Source: an uncultured Gammaproteobacteria bacterium
GTDB taxonomy: Bacteria > Pseudomonadota > Gammaproteobacteria > HK1
NCBI GenBank assembly: GCA_958295835.1
Contig: OY282378.1
Span: 434,001 to 498,000, forward strand
Length of the DNA: 64,000 nucleotides
Reading direction: 5' to 3'
Made by a program: the position numbers and the translations under genes. Positions 36,554 through 46,600 of the stretch are shown one piece after another. Numbering within the stretch: position 1 is the first letter of the stretch; every line of letters begins with the position of its first letter. The notes beneath the pieces are model-generated. The model worked only from the letters and a program-made list of their open reading frames with translations. It did no database searches and was not told where the DNA came from.

Positions 36554-38221
36554 ATGCAACTCGCCCGGGTGGACCGCTCCATCGTGCCGGCGACCATCGA
36601 GCTGCCACGCGAATACAACGCGGCGCTCGAGTTCATCGACGCCAATCTCGCGAGAGGACGAGCGGAGAAGGTCGCCTTCATCGACGCCGCGGGCCACTAC
36701 ACCTACCGCGAGCTGGCCGAGCGCGTGAATCGGGCCGGCAACGCATTGCGCGCCCTCGGCGCGAGCCCGGAGACCCGGGTGCTGATGTGCATGCTCGACG
36801 GCATCGACTTCCCAGCGGTGTTCTGGGGGGCGATCAAGGCGGGCTGCGTACCGATCCCGATCAACACCCTGCTGACCCCGAACGACTACGCCCATCTGCT
36901 GCGCGACTCGCGGGCGGGTATCGCGGTCGTGAGCGAGGCGCTGCTCGACCGGTTCGCGCCGGCGCTCGCGGATCAGCCCCACATCGAGCAGGTCGTGGTT
37001 GCGGGAAACGAGGCGCACGCCAGCGACGCGCACCACCTTGCTCCCTCCGCGGCAGGGGCCGGGAGCTCCGGCCGCCCGGAAGCGGCGGCAGCGACCGGCA
37101 CCGCCGATCATTTCCGGCTCGCGGATCTCCTCGCGGCTGCGTCCCCACGGCTCGACGCGGCGCCCACCACCTGCGACGACATCGCGTTCTGGCTCTACAC
37201 CTCCGGCTCCACCGGCACACCGAAGGGCTCGATGCACCTGCACCGCGACCTGATCACCACCGCCGAGCACTACGGCGTGGCCACGCTCGGGATCCGGGAG
37301 GACGACCTCGTCTACTCCGCCGCCAAGCTCTTCTTCGCCTACGGCCTGGGCAACGGCATGACCTTTCCCTTCTACGTCGGGGCGACGACGGTGGTCCTCG
37401 CCGGCCGCCCCACGCCGGACGCGGTGACGACGCTCCTGCGCGAGCATCGGCCGACGATCTTCTACGGCGTGCCGACACTCTACGGAGCGATGCTCGCGCA
37501 ACCGCCCGGCCGCCCCGGAGACGGCTCGCCCCGGCTGCGCCTTGCGGTCTCGGCCGGCGAAGCGCTGCCGGCGGAGATCGGCGCCGCGTGGGAAGAACGC
37601 TTCGGGGCTCCCATCCTCGACGGACTCGGCTCGACCGAGATGCTGCACATCTTCCTCTCCAACCGCGCGGGCGACGTGCGCTACGGCACTTCGGGGAAGG
37701 CGGTGCCGGGGTATCGGCTCAAGGTGGTCACGGAGACCGGAGAGCCCGCCGCGCCGGGCGAGATCGGGGAGCTGTGGGTCAGCGGGGATTCCTCGGCGGC
37801 CGCCTACTGGAACCAGCGCGAGAAGTCCCTCGCCACCTTCCACGGACCCTGGACCCGCACGGGGGACAAGTACGTCGTCGACGAGGAAGGTTACTACCAC
37901 TACCGGGGGCGCACCGACGACATGCTCAAGGTCGGCGGGCAGTGGGTGTCACCCTTCGAGGTGGAGTCCGCGTTGCTCGGGCACGAGGCGGTCCTGGAAG
38001 CGGCGGTGGTCGCCGCCGAGGACGAACAGGGCCTGGTCAAGCCGAAGGCGTTCGTCGTTCCCCGCGAGGGCGTCGAGCCGGATGCGGAGCTCGCCGTCGC
38101 GCTTCAGGAGTTCGTCAAGGACCGACTCGCGCCGTTCAAGTATCCGCGCTGGATCGAATTCGCGAACGATCTTCCGAAGACCGCCACCGGAAAGATCCAG
38201 CGGTTCAAGCTACGCCGGTAG
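36554..38221 (+). CDS. Benzoate-CoA ligase family protein
   Basis: 555 residues of the AMP-forming acyl-CoA synthetase class. P-loop YTSGSTGTPKGSMH near 210, the A5-type GLGSTEMLHIF near 357, and the C-terminal PKTATGKIQRF with the catalytic Lys. The N-terminal PREYNAALEFIDANL and the GSMHLHRDL segment match benzoate-CoA ligases of aerobic and anaerobic aromatic degradation. A ~35-residue Ala/Gly-rich stretch near 157-190 interrupts the large domain. GGGAGG precedes the ATG. No other aromatic-pathway gene is nearby, so the acid used is uncertain. It overlaps the convergent GST gene by 17 bp. Confidence 0.85.
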   Translation: MQLARVDRSIVPATIELPREYNAALEFIDANLARGRAEKVAFIDAAGHYTYRELAERVNRAGNALRALGASPETRVLMCMLDGIDFPAVFWGAIKAGCVPIPINTLLTPNDYAHLLRDSRAGIAVVSEALLDRFAPALADQPHIEQVVVAGNEAHASDAHHLAPSAAGAGSSGRPEAAAATGTADHFRLADLLAAASPRLDAAPTTCDDIAFWLYTSGSTGTPKGSMHLHRDLITTAEHYGVATLGIREDDLVYSAAKLFFAYGLGNGMTFPFYVGATTVVLAGRPTPDAVTTLLREHRPTIFYGVPTLYGAMLAQPPGRPGDGSPRLRLAVSAGEALPAEIGAAWEERFGAPILDGLGSTEMLHIFLSNRAGDVRYGTSGKAVPGYRLKVVTETGEPAAPGEIGELWVSGDSSAAAYWNQREKSLATFHGPWTRTGDKYVVDEEGYYHYRGRTDDMLKVGGQWVSPFEVESALLGHEAVLEAAVVAAEDEQGLVKPKAFVVPREGVEPDAELAVALQEFVKDRLAPFKYPRWIEFANDLPKTATGKIQRFKLRR

Positions 38222-38834
38222 CGCGCGCCGCCGCGCGGCCTCGAATCCCCTCCATCGCGATGAAGCCCGGCAGCGCGCGCACACGATCGATCCAGGCGCG
38301 CACCGCCGGATAGTCGTCGAGGGGGATGTCGCCCATGTAGGAGAGCGCCGCGTAGGGCATGCAGGCGACGTCGGCGATCGTCGGCTTGCCGGCCGCGAGC
38401 CACGGATGCTCGGCGAGCCGCTGCTCCAGCACCTTCAGGCCGGCGTGTCCGTACGCCTGACATGACGCGAGGTCGAAATCGCGCCCGAAAACCTTGGCCG
38501 CGCGGGCGCGCGCAAGGCCGAAGAGGAGCTCGTTCTCCGCAAGCGCGAGCCACTGCATCACCTCGGCCATGGCGGCCGGCTCGACCGGCAGCCACGCCTC
38601 GCCGTAGCGCCTCGCGAGGTAGACGAGGATCGCCTGCGAGTCCCACACCGTGACCTCGCCGTCGGTCAGGACCGGAACCTGTCCCCGGGGGTTCAGCGCG
38701 AGGAACGACCCGGTCCGGTTCTCCCCGGTCCGGAGATTGATGACGGTCTCCTCGAACTCGAGCCCGAGCAGGCTCAGGAGCAATCTCGCCTTGTAGGCAT
38801 TGCCCGAAATCGGTGTGCCGTAGAGCGTGATCAT
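38205..38834 (-). CDS. Glutathione S-transferase family protein
   Basis: 209 residues. Thioredoxin-fold N-terminus (MITLYGTPISGNAYKARLLL, then NPRGQVPVL and VWDSQAILVYLA, the SQAI motif holding the gamma-glutamyl end), then an all-helical domain with PTIADVACMPYAALS. It conjugates glutathione or reduces small electrophiles. GGAGGTG precedes the start. It is near gshB, which makes its co-substrate, with YqgE and a monooxygenase-fold gene between, all on the minus strand. Confidence 0.9.
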   Translation of the reverse strand: MITLYGTPISGNAYKARLLLSLLGLEFEETVINLRTGENRTGSFLALNPRGQVPVLTDGEVTVWDSQAILVYLARRYGEAWLPVEPAAMAEVMQWLALAENELLFGLARARAAKVFGRDFDLASCQAYGHAGLKVLEQRLAEHPWLAAGKPTIADVACMPYAALSYMGDIPLDDYPAVRAWIDRVRALPGFIAMEGIRGRAAARATGVA

Positions 38835-38848
38835 CACCACCTCCCTGG

Positions 38849-39139
38849 TTACAGGACGTTGCAGACGTGGATGTCGCGCGACTCGACGACGTCCGCGTAG
38901 CGCTCGCGGGTCCGGGCGAGGGTCGGCGACACCTTGTGGACCTCGAGCGCGTCCTCGTCGGCGTACATCTCGTAGAGAAAGACGCGATTCCCGCCTTCGG
39001 TCGGGTCGCATACCTCGAACTGAAGACACCCTTCCTCGTCCGCCAGTGTCTTCGATGCGTGCTCCTCGATGATTTCCAGGAACTGCGCCTTCGTTCCCGG
39101 CTTGACCGTGAAATCCACCACGAGACAGATCTTGCTCAT
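38849..39139 (-). CDS. Antibiotic biosynthesis monooxygenase (ABM) fold protein
   Basis: 96 residues, ferredoxin-like fold of the YgiN/ABM type: CLVVDFTVKPGTKAQFLEII, then EEGCLQFEVCDP, then FLYEMYADEDALEVHKVSP. Members are quinol monooxygenases or dimeric small proteins without a cofactor. The stop lies 14 bp before the GST start, so the two genes are probably co-transcribed. The upstream in-frame extension was rejected because ATG 39139 begins the conserved strand. Confidence 0.85.
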   Translation of the reverse strand: MSKICLVVDFTVKPGTKAQFLEIIEEHASKTLADEEGCLQFEVCDPTEGGNRVFLYEMYADEDALEVHKVSPTLARTRERYADVVESRDIHVCNVL

Positions 39140-39227
39140 CACCTGGAATCCTTGTCGGAGCAGCGAAGGGGTATGGAGTGTCGTCCGGAGTGCCGGGGGG
39201 TCACGCGGGTGGGGGGAGACTCCGGAT

Positions 39228-39779
39228 TCACGCGTGACCCGCGTCACCCGACAGATGGTGCGGGTCGATGCCGAGCAGGCGCGCCGCCGAGGTCCAGCGG
39301 TCTTCGTAGGGGGTGTCGAAGATGATCCGGGAATCGGCCGGCCCGCTCAGCCACGCGTTCTGCTGAAGCTCGTGCTCGAGCTGCCCCGCCCCCCAGCCGG
39401 CGTAGCCGAGCGCGATGACGACCTGCTCCGGGCCGCGTCCCTCCGCAACCGCGGAGAGAATGTCCTTCGACGTCGCGATGCCGATCTGCTCCCCCACTTT
39501 GAGCACCGCATCCCAATCGCCCGGCGGGTGGTGGATGACGAATCCGCGCTCGCGCTGCACCGGACCGCCCTGCAGCACGGGAATCCGGTCGGTGTCGTTC
39601 GTGGTCGTCTCGATGCTCATCTGGTCCAGGACCGCGGTGAGCTTGATGTCCAGCGGCCGGTTGATGACGATGCCCATCGCGCCGTCTTCGCTGTGCGCGC
39701 ACATCAGGGTCACGGTCCGGTGAAAGTTCGGATCCGCGAGGCTCGGCATCGCGATGAGAAACTGGTTGGTCAGGTCCAT
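39228..39779 (-). CDS. YqgE/AlgH family protein
   Basis: 183 residues. MDLTNQFLIAMPSL, then GAMGIVINRPL, and a later ALGYAGWGAGQLEHEL are the family signatures. AlgH was linked to alginate regulation in Pseudomonas, but the biochemical role is not settled. The gene follows gshB, as in many gammaproteobacteria. The usual next gene, ruvX/yqgF, is missing and a monooxygenase-fold gene takes its place. The start matches family length; another ATG 9 bp upstream is possible. Confidence 0.9.
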   Translation of the reverse strand: MDLTNQFLIAMPSLADPNFHRTVTLMCAHSEDGAMGIVINRPLDIKLTAVLDQMSIETTTNDTDRIPVLQGGPVQRERGFVIHHPPGDWDAVLKVGEQIGIATSKDILSAVAEGRGPEQVVIALGYAGWGAGQLEHELQQNAWLSGPADSRIIFDTPYEDRWTSAARLLGIDPHHLSGDAGHA

Positions 39780-39906
39780 GCGGGCCATTATGGCAGGGTA
39801 CGCGGCTGCGACAAGCTCTGCGGAAGGATGCTGTCCGTTCGCGGGCTCGCCGACCGGCCGCCCGAGTGGACGCTCCGGGTGCATCGCCGGCCGCGGAGCG
39901 CAGGAG

Positions 39907-40875
39907 TCAGCGGGCGGCGAGCGGCGGCTTGATGAGCCGCGCTTCGATGGCGCCCATCAGCCTGCCGGCGATGTCGATCCCGAACTCGGCGTCGAGCTCG
40001 CGAACGCACGTCGGGCTGGTGACGTTGATCTCGGTGAGGTAGTCGCCGATGACGTCGAGTCCCGCGAAGATCAGGCCCTTCTCGCGCAGCACCGGCCCCA
40101 CCTCACCCGCGATCGCACGCATCCGGGCCGTGATCTCCATGCCGACGCCCCGCGCGCCGGCGGCGAGGTTGCCGCGGGCGTCGCCGCCCGCCGGGACTCT
40201 CGCGAGTGCGTAGTCGACCGGCTCCCCTTCGATCAGAAGCACCCTCTTGTCGCCATCGCTGATCTCCGGGATGTAGCGCTGGCACATCGCGTAGCGGGTC
40301 TGCTGCCGGGTCAGTGTTTCGAAGACCACATTGATGTTCGGGTCGCCCGTGCGCACCCGGAAGACCGACACCCCCCCCATGCCGTCGAGAGGCTTGACGA
40401 TGATGTCGCCATGCTCATCGAGAAAGGAGGCCATCCGCGCGTGCTCGCGGGTCACGAGGGTGGGTGGGCAGCACCGTGGAAACCAGGCGGTGAACATCTT
40501 CTCGTTGGCGTCGCGCAGGCTCCGCGGCTTGTTGACGACGAGCACGCCGGCCGCCTCCGCTCGTTCCAGGATGTAGGTCGCGTACACGAACTCCATGTCG
40601 AAAGGCGGGTCCTTGCGCATCAGGATGACGTCGAGCGACGCCAGCGCGCCGGTGTGGGGCTCGCCCAGGGTGTACCAGTCGTGCGGGTCGTCGCGCACGT
40701 CGATCGGGCGCATCCGCGCGCGGGCGTCGCCGTCGCGCACGAACAGATCGCCGAGCTCCATGTAGCGGAGCTCCCAGCCCCGGCGCTGCGCCGCGAGCAT
40801 CATCGCGAGGGTGGTGTCCTTCTTGACGTTGATGGAGTCGATGGGGTCCATCACCACGCCGACCTTGACGTTCAT
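39907..40875 (-). CDS. gshB: Glutathione synthase
   Basis: 322 residues, ATP-grasp. The N-terminus VGVVMDPIDSINVKKDTTLAM is characteristic, followed by VMRKDPPFDMEFVYATYILE, KPLDGMGGVSVFRV and a C-terminal GLDVIGDYLTEINVTSPTC with the metal ligands. It adds glycine to gamma-glutamylcysteine. AAGGTGAT precedes the start. First gene of a minus-strand group with yqgE. Confidence 0.95.
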   Translation of the reverse strand: MNVKVGVVMDPIDSINVKKDTTLAMMLAAQRRGWELRYMELGDLFVRDGDARARMRPIDVRDDPHDWYTLGEPHTGALASLDVILMRKDPPFDMEFVYATYILERAEAAGVLVVNKPRSLRDANEKMFTAWFPRCCPPTLVTREHARMASFLDEHGDIIVKPLDGMGGVSVFRVRTGDPNINVVFETLTRQQTRYAMCQRYIPEISDGDKRVLLIEGEPVDYALARVPAGGDARGNLAAGARGVGMEITARMRAIAGEVGPVLREKGLIFAGLDVIGDYLTEINVTSPTCVRELDAEFGIDIAGRLMGAIEARLIKPPLAAR

Positions 40876-41269
40876 CGGATCACCTTCCAGGTTGGCTGCA
40901 TGACCATCCGATCCGTTCGGTGCGCCGAAATACCGGACTCTTCCGCTCGGGATTCGGGGAAACGCGGGGCAGGCCGCTCCGGGATCGCAAGGTTACTGCT
41001 TCGTCGGCATCTCGAAGCAGTCGAGACCTTCTCCCGGCGGGAAACGGACTGGACCGGCACGCCGCGGAGAACAGGCCGCCGCTGCCCGTGAGGCTGAAGT
41101 CATCGCTGAAATCGTCCGGCAGGATTCCCACCTGCGTCCCTCATCCGTCGTTCGCAGTCTTTCACCCGACAACCCTCGCACGATACCGTAGCATTGAACC
41201 CGGAATGCGCCCACGACCGACGCGGCGTTCGAATCGCGATGCCCGACACACCACGACGCCCGCTCTGAG
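40876..41269. other. Divergent intergenic region between gshB and hemC
   Basis: 394 bp that must hold the promoters of both genes. I see no clear -35/-10 pair, repeat, or RNA gene. Confidence 0.4.
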
Positions 41270-42202
41270 ATGCCCGATCTGAAGATAGCCACCCGCAAGA
41301 GCCCGCTGGCGCTGTGGCAGGCGGAACACGTCGCGGATGCGTTGCGCGAACGGAATCCCGGCCTCGGGGTCGAGCTCGTGGCGATGCGCACCAGCGGCGA
41401 CAAGCTGCTCGACGCGCCGCTCGCCAAGGTCGGCGGCAAGGGGCTGTTCATCAAGGAGCTGGAGCGCGCGCTGCTCGACGGGCGGGCTGACGTCGCGGTG
41501 CATTCGATGAAGGACGTTCCGGTCGAGCTGCCGCCCCAGCTTCACCTTCCGGTCGTCATGGCGCGCGCGGATCCGCGCGACGCGCTTGTCTCGATGCGCT
41601 TCGGCGGACTCGGCGCGCTGCCGCCGGGGGCCGTGGTCGGGACTTCGAGCCTGCGCCGCCGGTGCCAGCTCGCGGCGCATCGTCCGGACCTGCGCATCGA
41701 GAACCTGCGCGGGGGCGTCGATACCCGGCTGCGGCGGCTCGATGACGGCGACTTCGATGCGATCGTGCTCGCGGTGTCCGGCCTCGAACGCGGCGGGCAC
41801 GGCGCACGGGTGACCGAGGCGCTGGACGTGGCGACCATGCTGCCCGCGGCCGGGCAGGGAGCGCTGGGCATCGAATGCCGTCGCGGAGACGCGCGGGTGG
41901 AAGCGCTCGTCGCGCCGCTGGCGTGTCCGCGCAGCAGTGCCTGCGTGCTCGCCGAACGGGCCTTCAACCGGCGGCTCGAAGGAGGCTGCCAGGTGCCGAT
42001 CGCGGCCTATGCGACCCTCGAAGACGGGGGCATGAACCTGCGCGGCCTCGTCGCCAGCCTCGACGGCACGCGGGTGCTGCGCGCGAGAGTCCGGGGCCGC
42101 GTGGAGGACGCGGAACCGCTCGGCGCCGAGGCCGCCGCCGTGGTTCTGGAGCAGGGCGCGGGCGAGATCCTCGCGCGCATCTACGCGGAGGCCGGTCGTT
42201 GA
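41270..42202 (+). CDS. hemC: Porphobilinogen deaminase
   Basis: 310 residues. The opening KIATRKSPLALWQAEHV, the catalytic-site HSMKDVP, GTSSLRRRCQL, and the dipyrromethane-carrying Cys in EGGCQVPIAAY are all present. It joins four porphobilinogen units into hydroxymethylbilane. hemD normally follows directly; here it lies 11 kb away, past a defence island. Confidence 0.96.
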   Translation: MPDLKIATRKSPLALWQAEHVADALRERNPGLGVELVAMRTSGDKLLDAPLAKVGGKGLFIKELERALLDGRADVAVHSMKDVPVELPPQLHLPVVMARADPRDALVSMRFGGLGALPPGAVVGTSSLRRRCQLAAHRPDLRIENLRGGVDTRLRRLDDGDFDAIVLAVSGLERGGHGARVTEALDVATMLPAAGQGALGIECRRGDARVEALVAPLACPRSSACVLAERAFNRRLEGGCQVPIAAYATLEDGGMNLRGLVASLDGTRVLRARVRGRVEDAEPLGAEAAAVVLEQGAGEILARIYAEAGR

Positions 42203-42286
42203 GCGGGCGGCGCCGGCGGACGCAGGGTCGCGGAGAGGGTGGGAGACAATCGAAGGGGAGTGTTCCCCGGGGATGAGGCAACCGTC

Positions 42287-43627
42287 ATGCAAACAGGTAT
42301 CCGTTCGGCATTGTTCGTCGACTTCGACAATATCTTCATCAACCTCAAGCGCGATTACGGCGACGACACTGCCAGAGCTTTCGCTACCAGCGCGGACCGA
42401 TGGCTTGGCTGGCTTTCGCGCTTCAATGCGCCGGAGCTTCCCGAGGACAGCCCCGAATTCCGACGCCTCCTCCTCCGCAAGTGCTATCTCAATCCAAATG
42501 GCGCATACAAGGACGACAACGGCAAGCGGATCAGCTTCGGACGTTATCGTGTCGACTTTACACGCGCGGCCTGCGAGGTCGTCGATTGCCCTTCGCTGAC
42601 CCAGCAAGGGAAGAGCTCGACCGACATCAACATGGCGCTCGACATCATCGATGCCCTCGCCCAGCAGCAGCCTTCTTTCGACGAGTTCATCATCCTGTCC
42701 GGGGACGCCGACTTCACGCCGGTGCTGCTTCGCCTGCGCCGCCGTGATCGGCGCGTGATCATCGTGACCCCCAACCTTGTTTCCCAAGCATATCGGGCAG
42801 TGGCCGACATCGTCATCGAAACCAGCCAGTTCGTCGAGCAGGCGCTCGCCAGAAACGTCGCACCTGACGGGGAATCCGATGACAAGGAAGCCGAGGCCGG
42901 ATCCGTCGATCCGGTCAAACCGAAGGCGGTGCCGGAAGCCGCCGGGAACGAGCCGTCCGTTTCGCGCCAGCAACTCGCCAGGATCGACGACTTCATCAGG
43001 CTATATATGATCGACGCCTCCGAGGCGGTGCCGATCGCCAAGCTGAGCCAGGCGATTCGGGACAAGTTCGGGAATGAGAAGTGGTTCGGCCACAAGACCT
43101 TCAAATCCTTCCTGAAGACGCGCCTTCCGGGCCTCGGCCTGAAGCTCGTGGCTCATGAAAAGTCGGAATTCGTCTACTTCCCGTCCCCGCCGCATCTGAT
43201 CGACGAGATGCAGGATCCGCAACTCCATGACTTGGCGAAACGGCTCCAGACGGTGTGCGGCGTGCCTTCGTTCCGAGCCTCCGTTTATACGAAGCTGTTC
43301 GACGTCATCTGCGAGGTGATCCGAAGGGACGGCTATCAATTGATCCCTGTCGAAAAAGCAGTACGGGATCGTCTCGGCGAGATCGGCTGGCCAGTATCGC
43401 GCAAACACGTCAGTTGGATTCTGCACGGTCTCCTGTCCACGGGTTGTGACCTCGGCAACGAGAAGACCCTGACCGCGGTCACGTTGGCCGACACGTTCGA
43501 GCTTTTCGTCCTGAGCCTGGTGGCGAGCAACGGGCTGGAGCTGACCGCCGAAGAGATCTCCCTCGTCGATCAGTGGATCGAGCCCAGTCATCGCCCGCAA
43601 CAATCGGCGCCGAATGCCGACGCGTAA
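42287..43627 (+). CDS. NYN-domain nuclease with LOTUS/OST-HTH-like C-terminus
   Basis: 446 residues. The NYN (PIN-like) domain at 1-~200 has the acidic residues in ALFVDFDNIF, the TDINMALDI segment and ILSGDADFTPVL. This is followed by a linker and one or two winged-helix, OST-HTH-like segments (from IDDFIRLYM, and again from LHDLAKRLQTV). Such proteins are likely RNases recruited to particular RNAs. It opens the island between hemC and hemD, 51 bp before the mod2 start, so a role in defence is plausible. ATG 42287 is taken because it directly precedes the conserved strand. Confidence 0.8.
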   Translation: MQTGIRSALFVDFDNIFINLKRDYGDDTARAFATSADRWLGWLSRFNAPELPEDSPEFRRLLLRKCYLNPNGAYKDDNGKRISFGRYRVDFTRAACEVVDCPSLTQQGKSSTDINMALDIIDALAQQQPSFDEFIILSGDADFTPVLLRLRRRDRRVIIVTPNLVSQAYRAVADIVIETSQFVEQALARNVAPDGESDDKEAEAGSVDPVKPKAVPEAAGNEPSVSRQQLARIDDFIRLYMIDASEAVPIAKLSQAIRDKFGNEKWFGHKTFKSFLKTRLPGLGLKLVAHEKSEFVYFPSPPHLIDEMQDPQLHDLAKRLQTVCGVPSFRASVYTKLFDVICEVIRRDGYQLIPVEKAVRDRLGEIGWPVSRKHVSWILHGLLSTGCDLGNEKTLTAVTLADTFELFVLSLVASNGLELTAEEISLVDQWIEPSHRPQQSAPNADA

Positions 43628-43678
43628 CGGCCGCGGCCTTCGTCACGCAACACGCACCCCGGCGCGGAAGGAGTGAAG

Positions 43679-46600
43679 GTGGCCAACCGGAGGAAGACGT
43701 CGAAGAAAGCCGCGAACCGGGCCGGGAAGGAGCGGAGCACCGGGAGCTACGCGCACCCCGAGGCGGGCGCGCTGCTCCGGCCCGACATCGGCACACAGGC
43801 GCAGTTCCGCAAGAAGAAACCGCCGGCCACCCGGCGTTACGATTCATCGCTGTCTCCGGCGCTCGATTGGGACGGACAGAACCCTGCGCGCGAGCGGGCC
43901 GAAGCGAAGATCGCCTCGATGGAGGAGCGCCTCGCGAGATTGTCCGCCGTCATCGACCCCGGCGCCGGTTCCGGTGTCGCTCCCGGTACCGGCTCCGGTG
44001 TCACTCCAGGCGCTGACTCCGATGTCGCTCCCAACGCCGACCCCGGCGCAACCGGTGGAATATCCGAGCGCGATCTCGCCAAGGCCAAACAGGAGCTTGC
44101 CGCGGCCCGCGAAGACGCCGCCGCGCTGAAGGCGCTCTCCCGGCCCTTCCTCGACTGGGCCGGAAAGGCCGAACGCCTCTCCTTCGACGTGCCTACCCTG
44201 CCCCTGTTCGTGCACGAGCGGCTGTCCACCGCCGCGATCCTGGAAACCCTGAAGGGACATACCCGCGACCGCCAGGTGGACATGTTCGATCTCTTCGGGG
44301 AGAGCGACCTCCCCATCCACGATCGGCTGCTCAAGGCGTACGAGCACCGGAACGGGTGGGTGAACCGGCTGATCCTCGGCGATTCCCTGATGGTGATGAA
44401 CTCCCTCATCGGATACGAGGGGCTCGGCGGCCAGGTGCAGGCCATCTACATGGATCCGCCCTACGCGGTGAAGTTCGGCTCGAACTTCCAGCCCTTCGTG
44501 CGCAAGCGCGACGTGACCCACGGCGACGACGAGCACATGGTCCGCGAGCCGGAGATGGTGCAGGCGTACCGGGACACCTGGGAGCTGGGGATCCACTCCT
44601 TCCTGACCTACCTGCGGGATCGGCTGCTGCTCGCGCGGGAGCTGCTTCATCCTTCCGGGAGCATCTTCGTACAGATGTCCGACACCAACCTGCACCACGT
44701 GCGCGAGGTGATGGACGAGGTGTTCGGGCCGGAGTGCTTCGTCTCGCAGGTAAGCTTCCAGACCACATCGGGCTTCCGGACCAGAACCCTCGCGACGCTC
44801 GGCGACTTCCTGCTGTGGTACGCGCGCGACCCGGATCGGCTGAAGGTGCGGAAGCTGTTCGAGGAGCAACCCGTGACCCTCGGCGAGGGCAACGCGCGGT
44901 GGGTGCTGTTCCCGGACGGCGGCTACCGGGGGGTGAGCGCGGCGGAGAAACGCGGGGAAGCGCCGCTCCCGGAGGGCGCCCGGCTCTACAAGCCCGACAA
45001 CTTGCAGGGCCAGGGTGCGTCCCGCGAGCCGCAGCCCTTCGAGTTCGAGGACAGAGTCTACGAGCCGCGCGCCAATTCGCATTGGAAGGCCAACTACCCG
45101 GCGGGGCTCGAACGCCTCGCCGCCGCGGGCCGGATCCACGTCGCGGCCAACAGCATCCAGTACCGGCGCTTCGCTTCGGACTTCCCGTACAAGGAGCGGG
45201 GCAACTTCTGGACCGACACCCTGACCGGCAGCTTCACGGACGAGAAGATCTACGTCGTCCAGACCAACCCCAAGGTCGTCGAGCGCTGTCTCCTGATGAC
45301 CACCGATCCGGGCGACCTCGTGTTCGACCCCACCTGCGGCTCCGGAACCACCGCCTGGTGCGCGGAGAAATGGGGGCGGCGCTGGATTACCGCCGACACC
45401 TCCCGGGTGCCGCTCGCGCTCGCCCGGCAGCGGCTGCTGACGAGCACCTTCGACTTCTACCGCCTCAAGGAGCCGGAGCGCGGTCCCGCCGGCGGCTTCG
45501 AGTACCGGCACCGGCAGAATCGAAGGGGCGAGGAGGTCGGCGGCATCGTGCCCCACGTCACCCTGGAGTCGATCGCCAACGACGAGCCGGCGAAGGAGGA
45601 GGTGCTGGTAGACCGCCCGGAGACGGACGGGAGCGTCACCCGGGTAAGCGGCCCCTTCTGCGTGGAGGCGACCATTCCGGCCCCGGTGGAGTGGGAGGGG
45701 GACGGCGGGGAGGATTCCGGCGATGCCGTCAGCGCCGGAGCCGCTGGCATGGTCGGTGCTGCTGGCGCCGGCGACCCCGGTGACGCTGGCACGACCGGCA
45801 CTATCGGCACGACCGGCAACGCTGGTACTGCTGGCGACGTTGGCATCGGCACCCCCGGTGACGCTGGGACCGCTGGCACTGCTGGTGACGCTGGTGTCGG
45901 CGCCCTCGGTGACCCTGATACCGCTGGCGACGCTGGAGCCGGTATTCCCGGTGACGCTGGCACTGCTGGCACCACCGGCTACGTCTCCGCTGCCGTTGCC
46001 CACGCCCGCCACGTCGATCGCATGATCGAGGTGCTGCGGCGCTCGCCGGTGCTGCGTCTCGGGGGCGGCCGTACGGTGAGCCTCGCCAGGGTGCGCCGTC
46101 CCGCGCGGACCCTCAGCCTGTCCGCCGAGGCGGTGATCGAGGGCGAGGGAGGGCGGAGCGCCAGGGAGACGACCGGGCAGGTTGCCGGGCAGAGCGCCGG
46201 GGAGACGACCAAGCAGGCCGCCGGGCAGAGCGCCGGACAAACCGCCGCCATCGTCTTCGGCCCCGAGAACGGCGCGGTCTCGGAGACCCTGGTGTTCGAG
46301 GCGGCGCGCGAGGCGTACGCCAAGAGCTATGCCCATCTCTATGTTGCCGGCTTCGCCATTCAGCCCAACGCCCGCCGCCTGATCGAAGACTGCGAACGGG
46401 CGATCGGGGTGCCCGCGACCTACGTACAGGCAAGCATGGACCTGGTGATGGGAGACCTGCTCAAGAACCTGCGGTCGAGCCAGATCTTCTCGGTGTGCGG
46501 CCTGCCGGACGTGCGGATCAGGCGGGCGGCGGCGGGGGTATCGGTGGCGCCGGGGGCGGCAGGGACATCGGCGGCAACGGCAGTCCCGGGGGCGCCGGAG

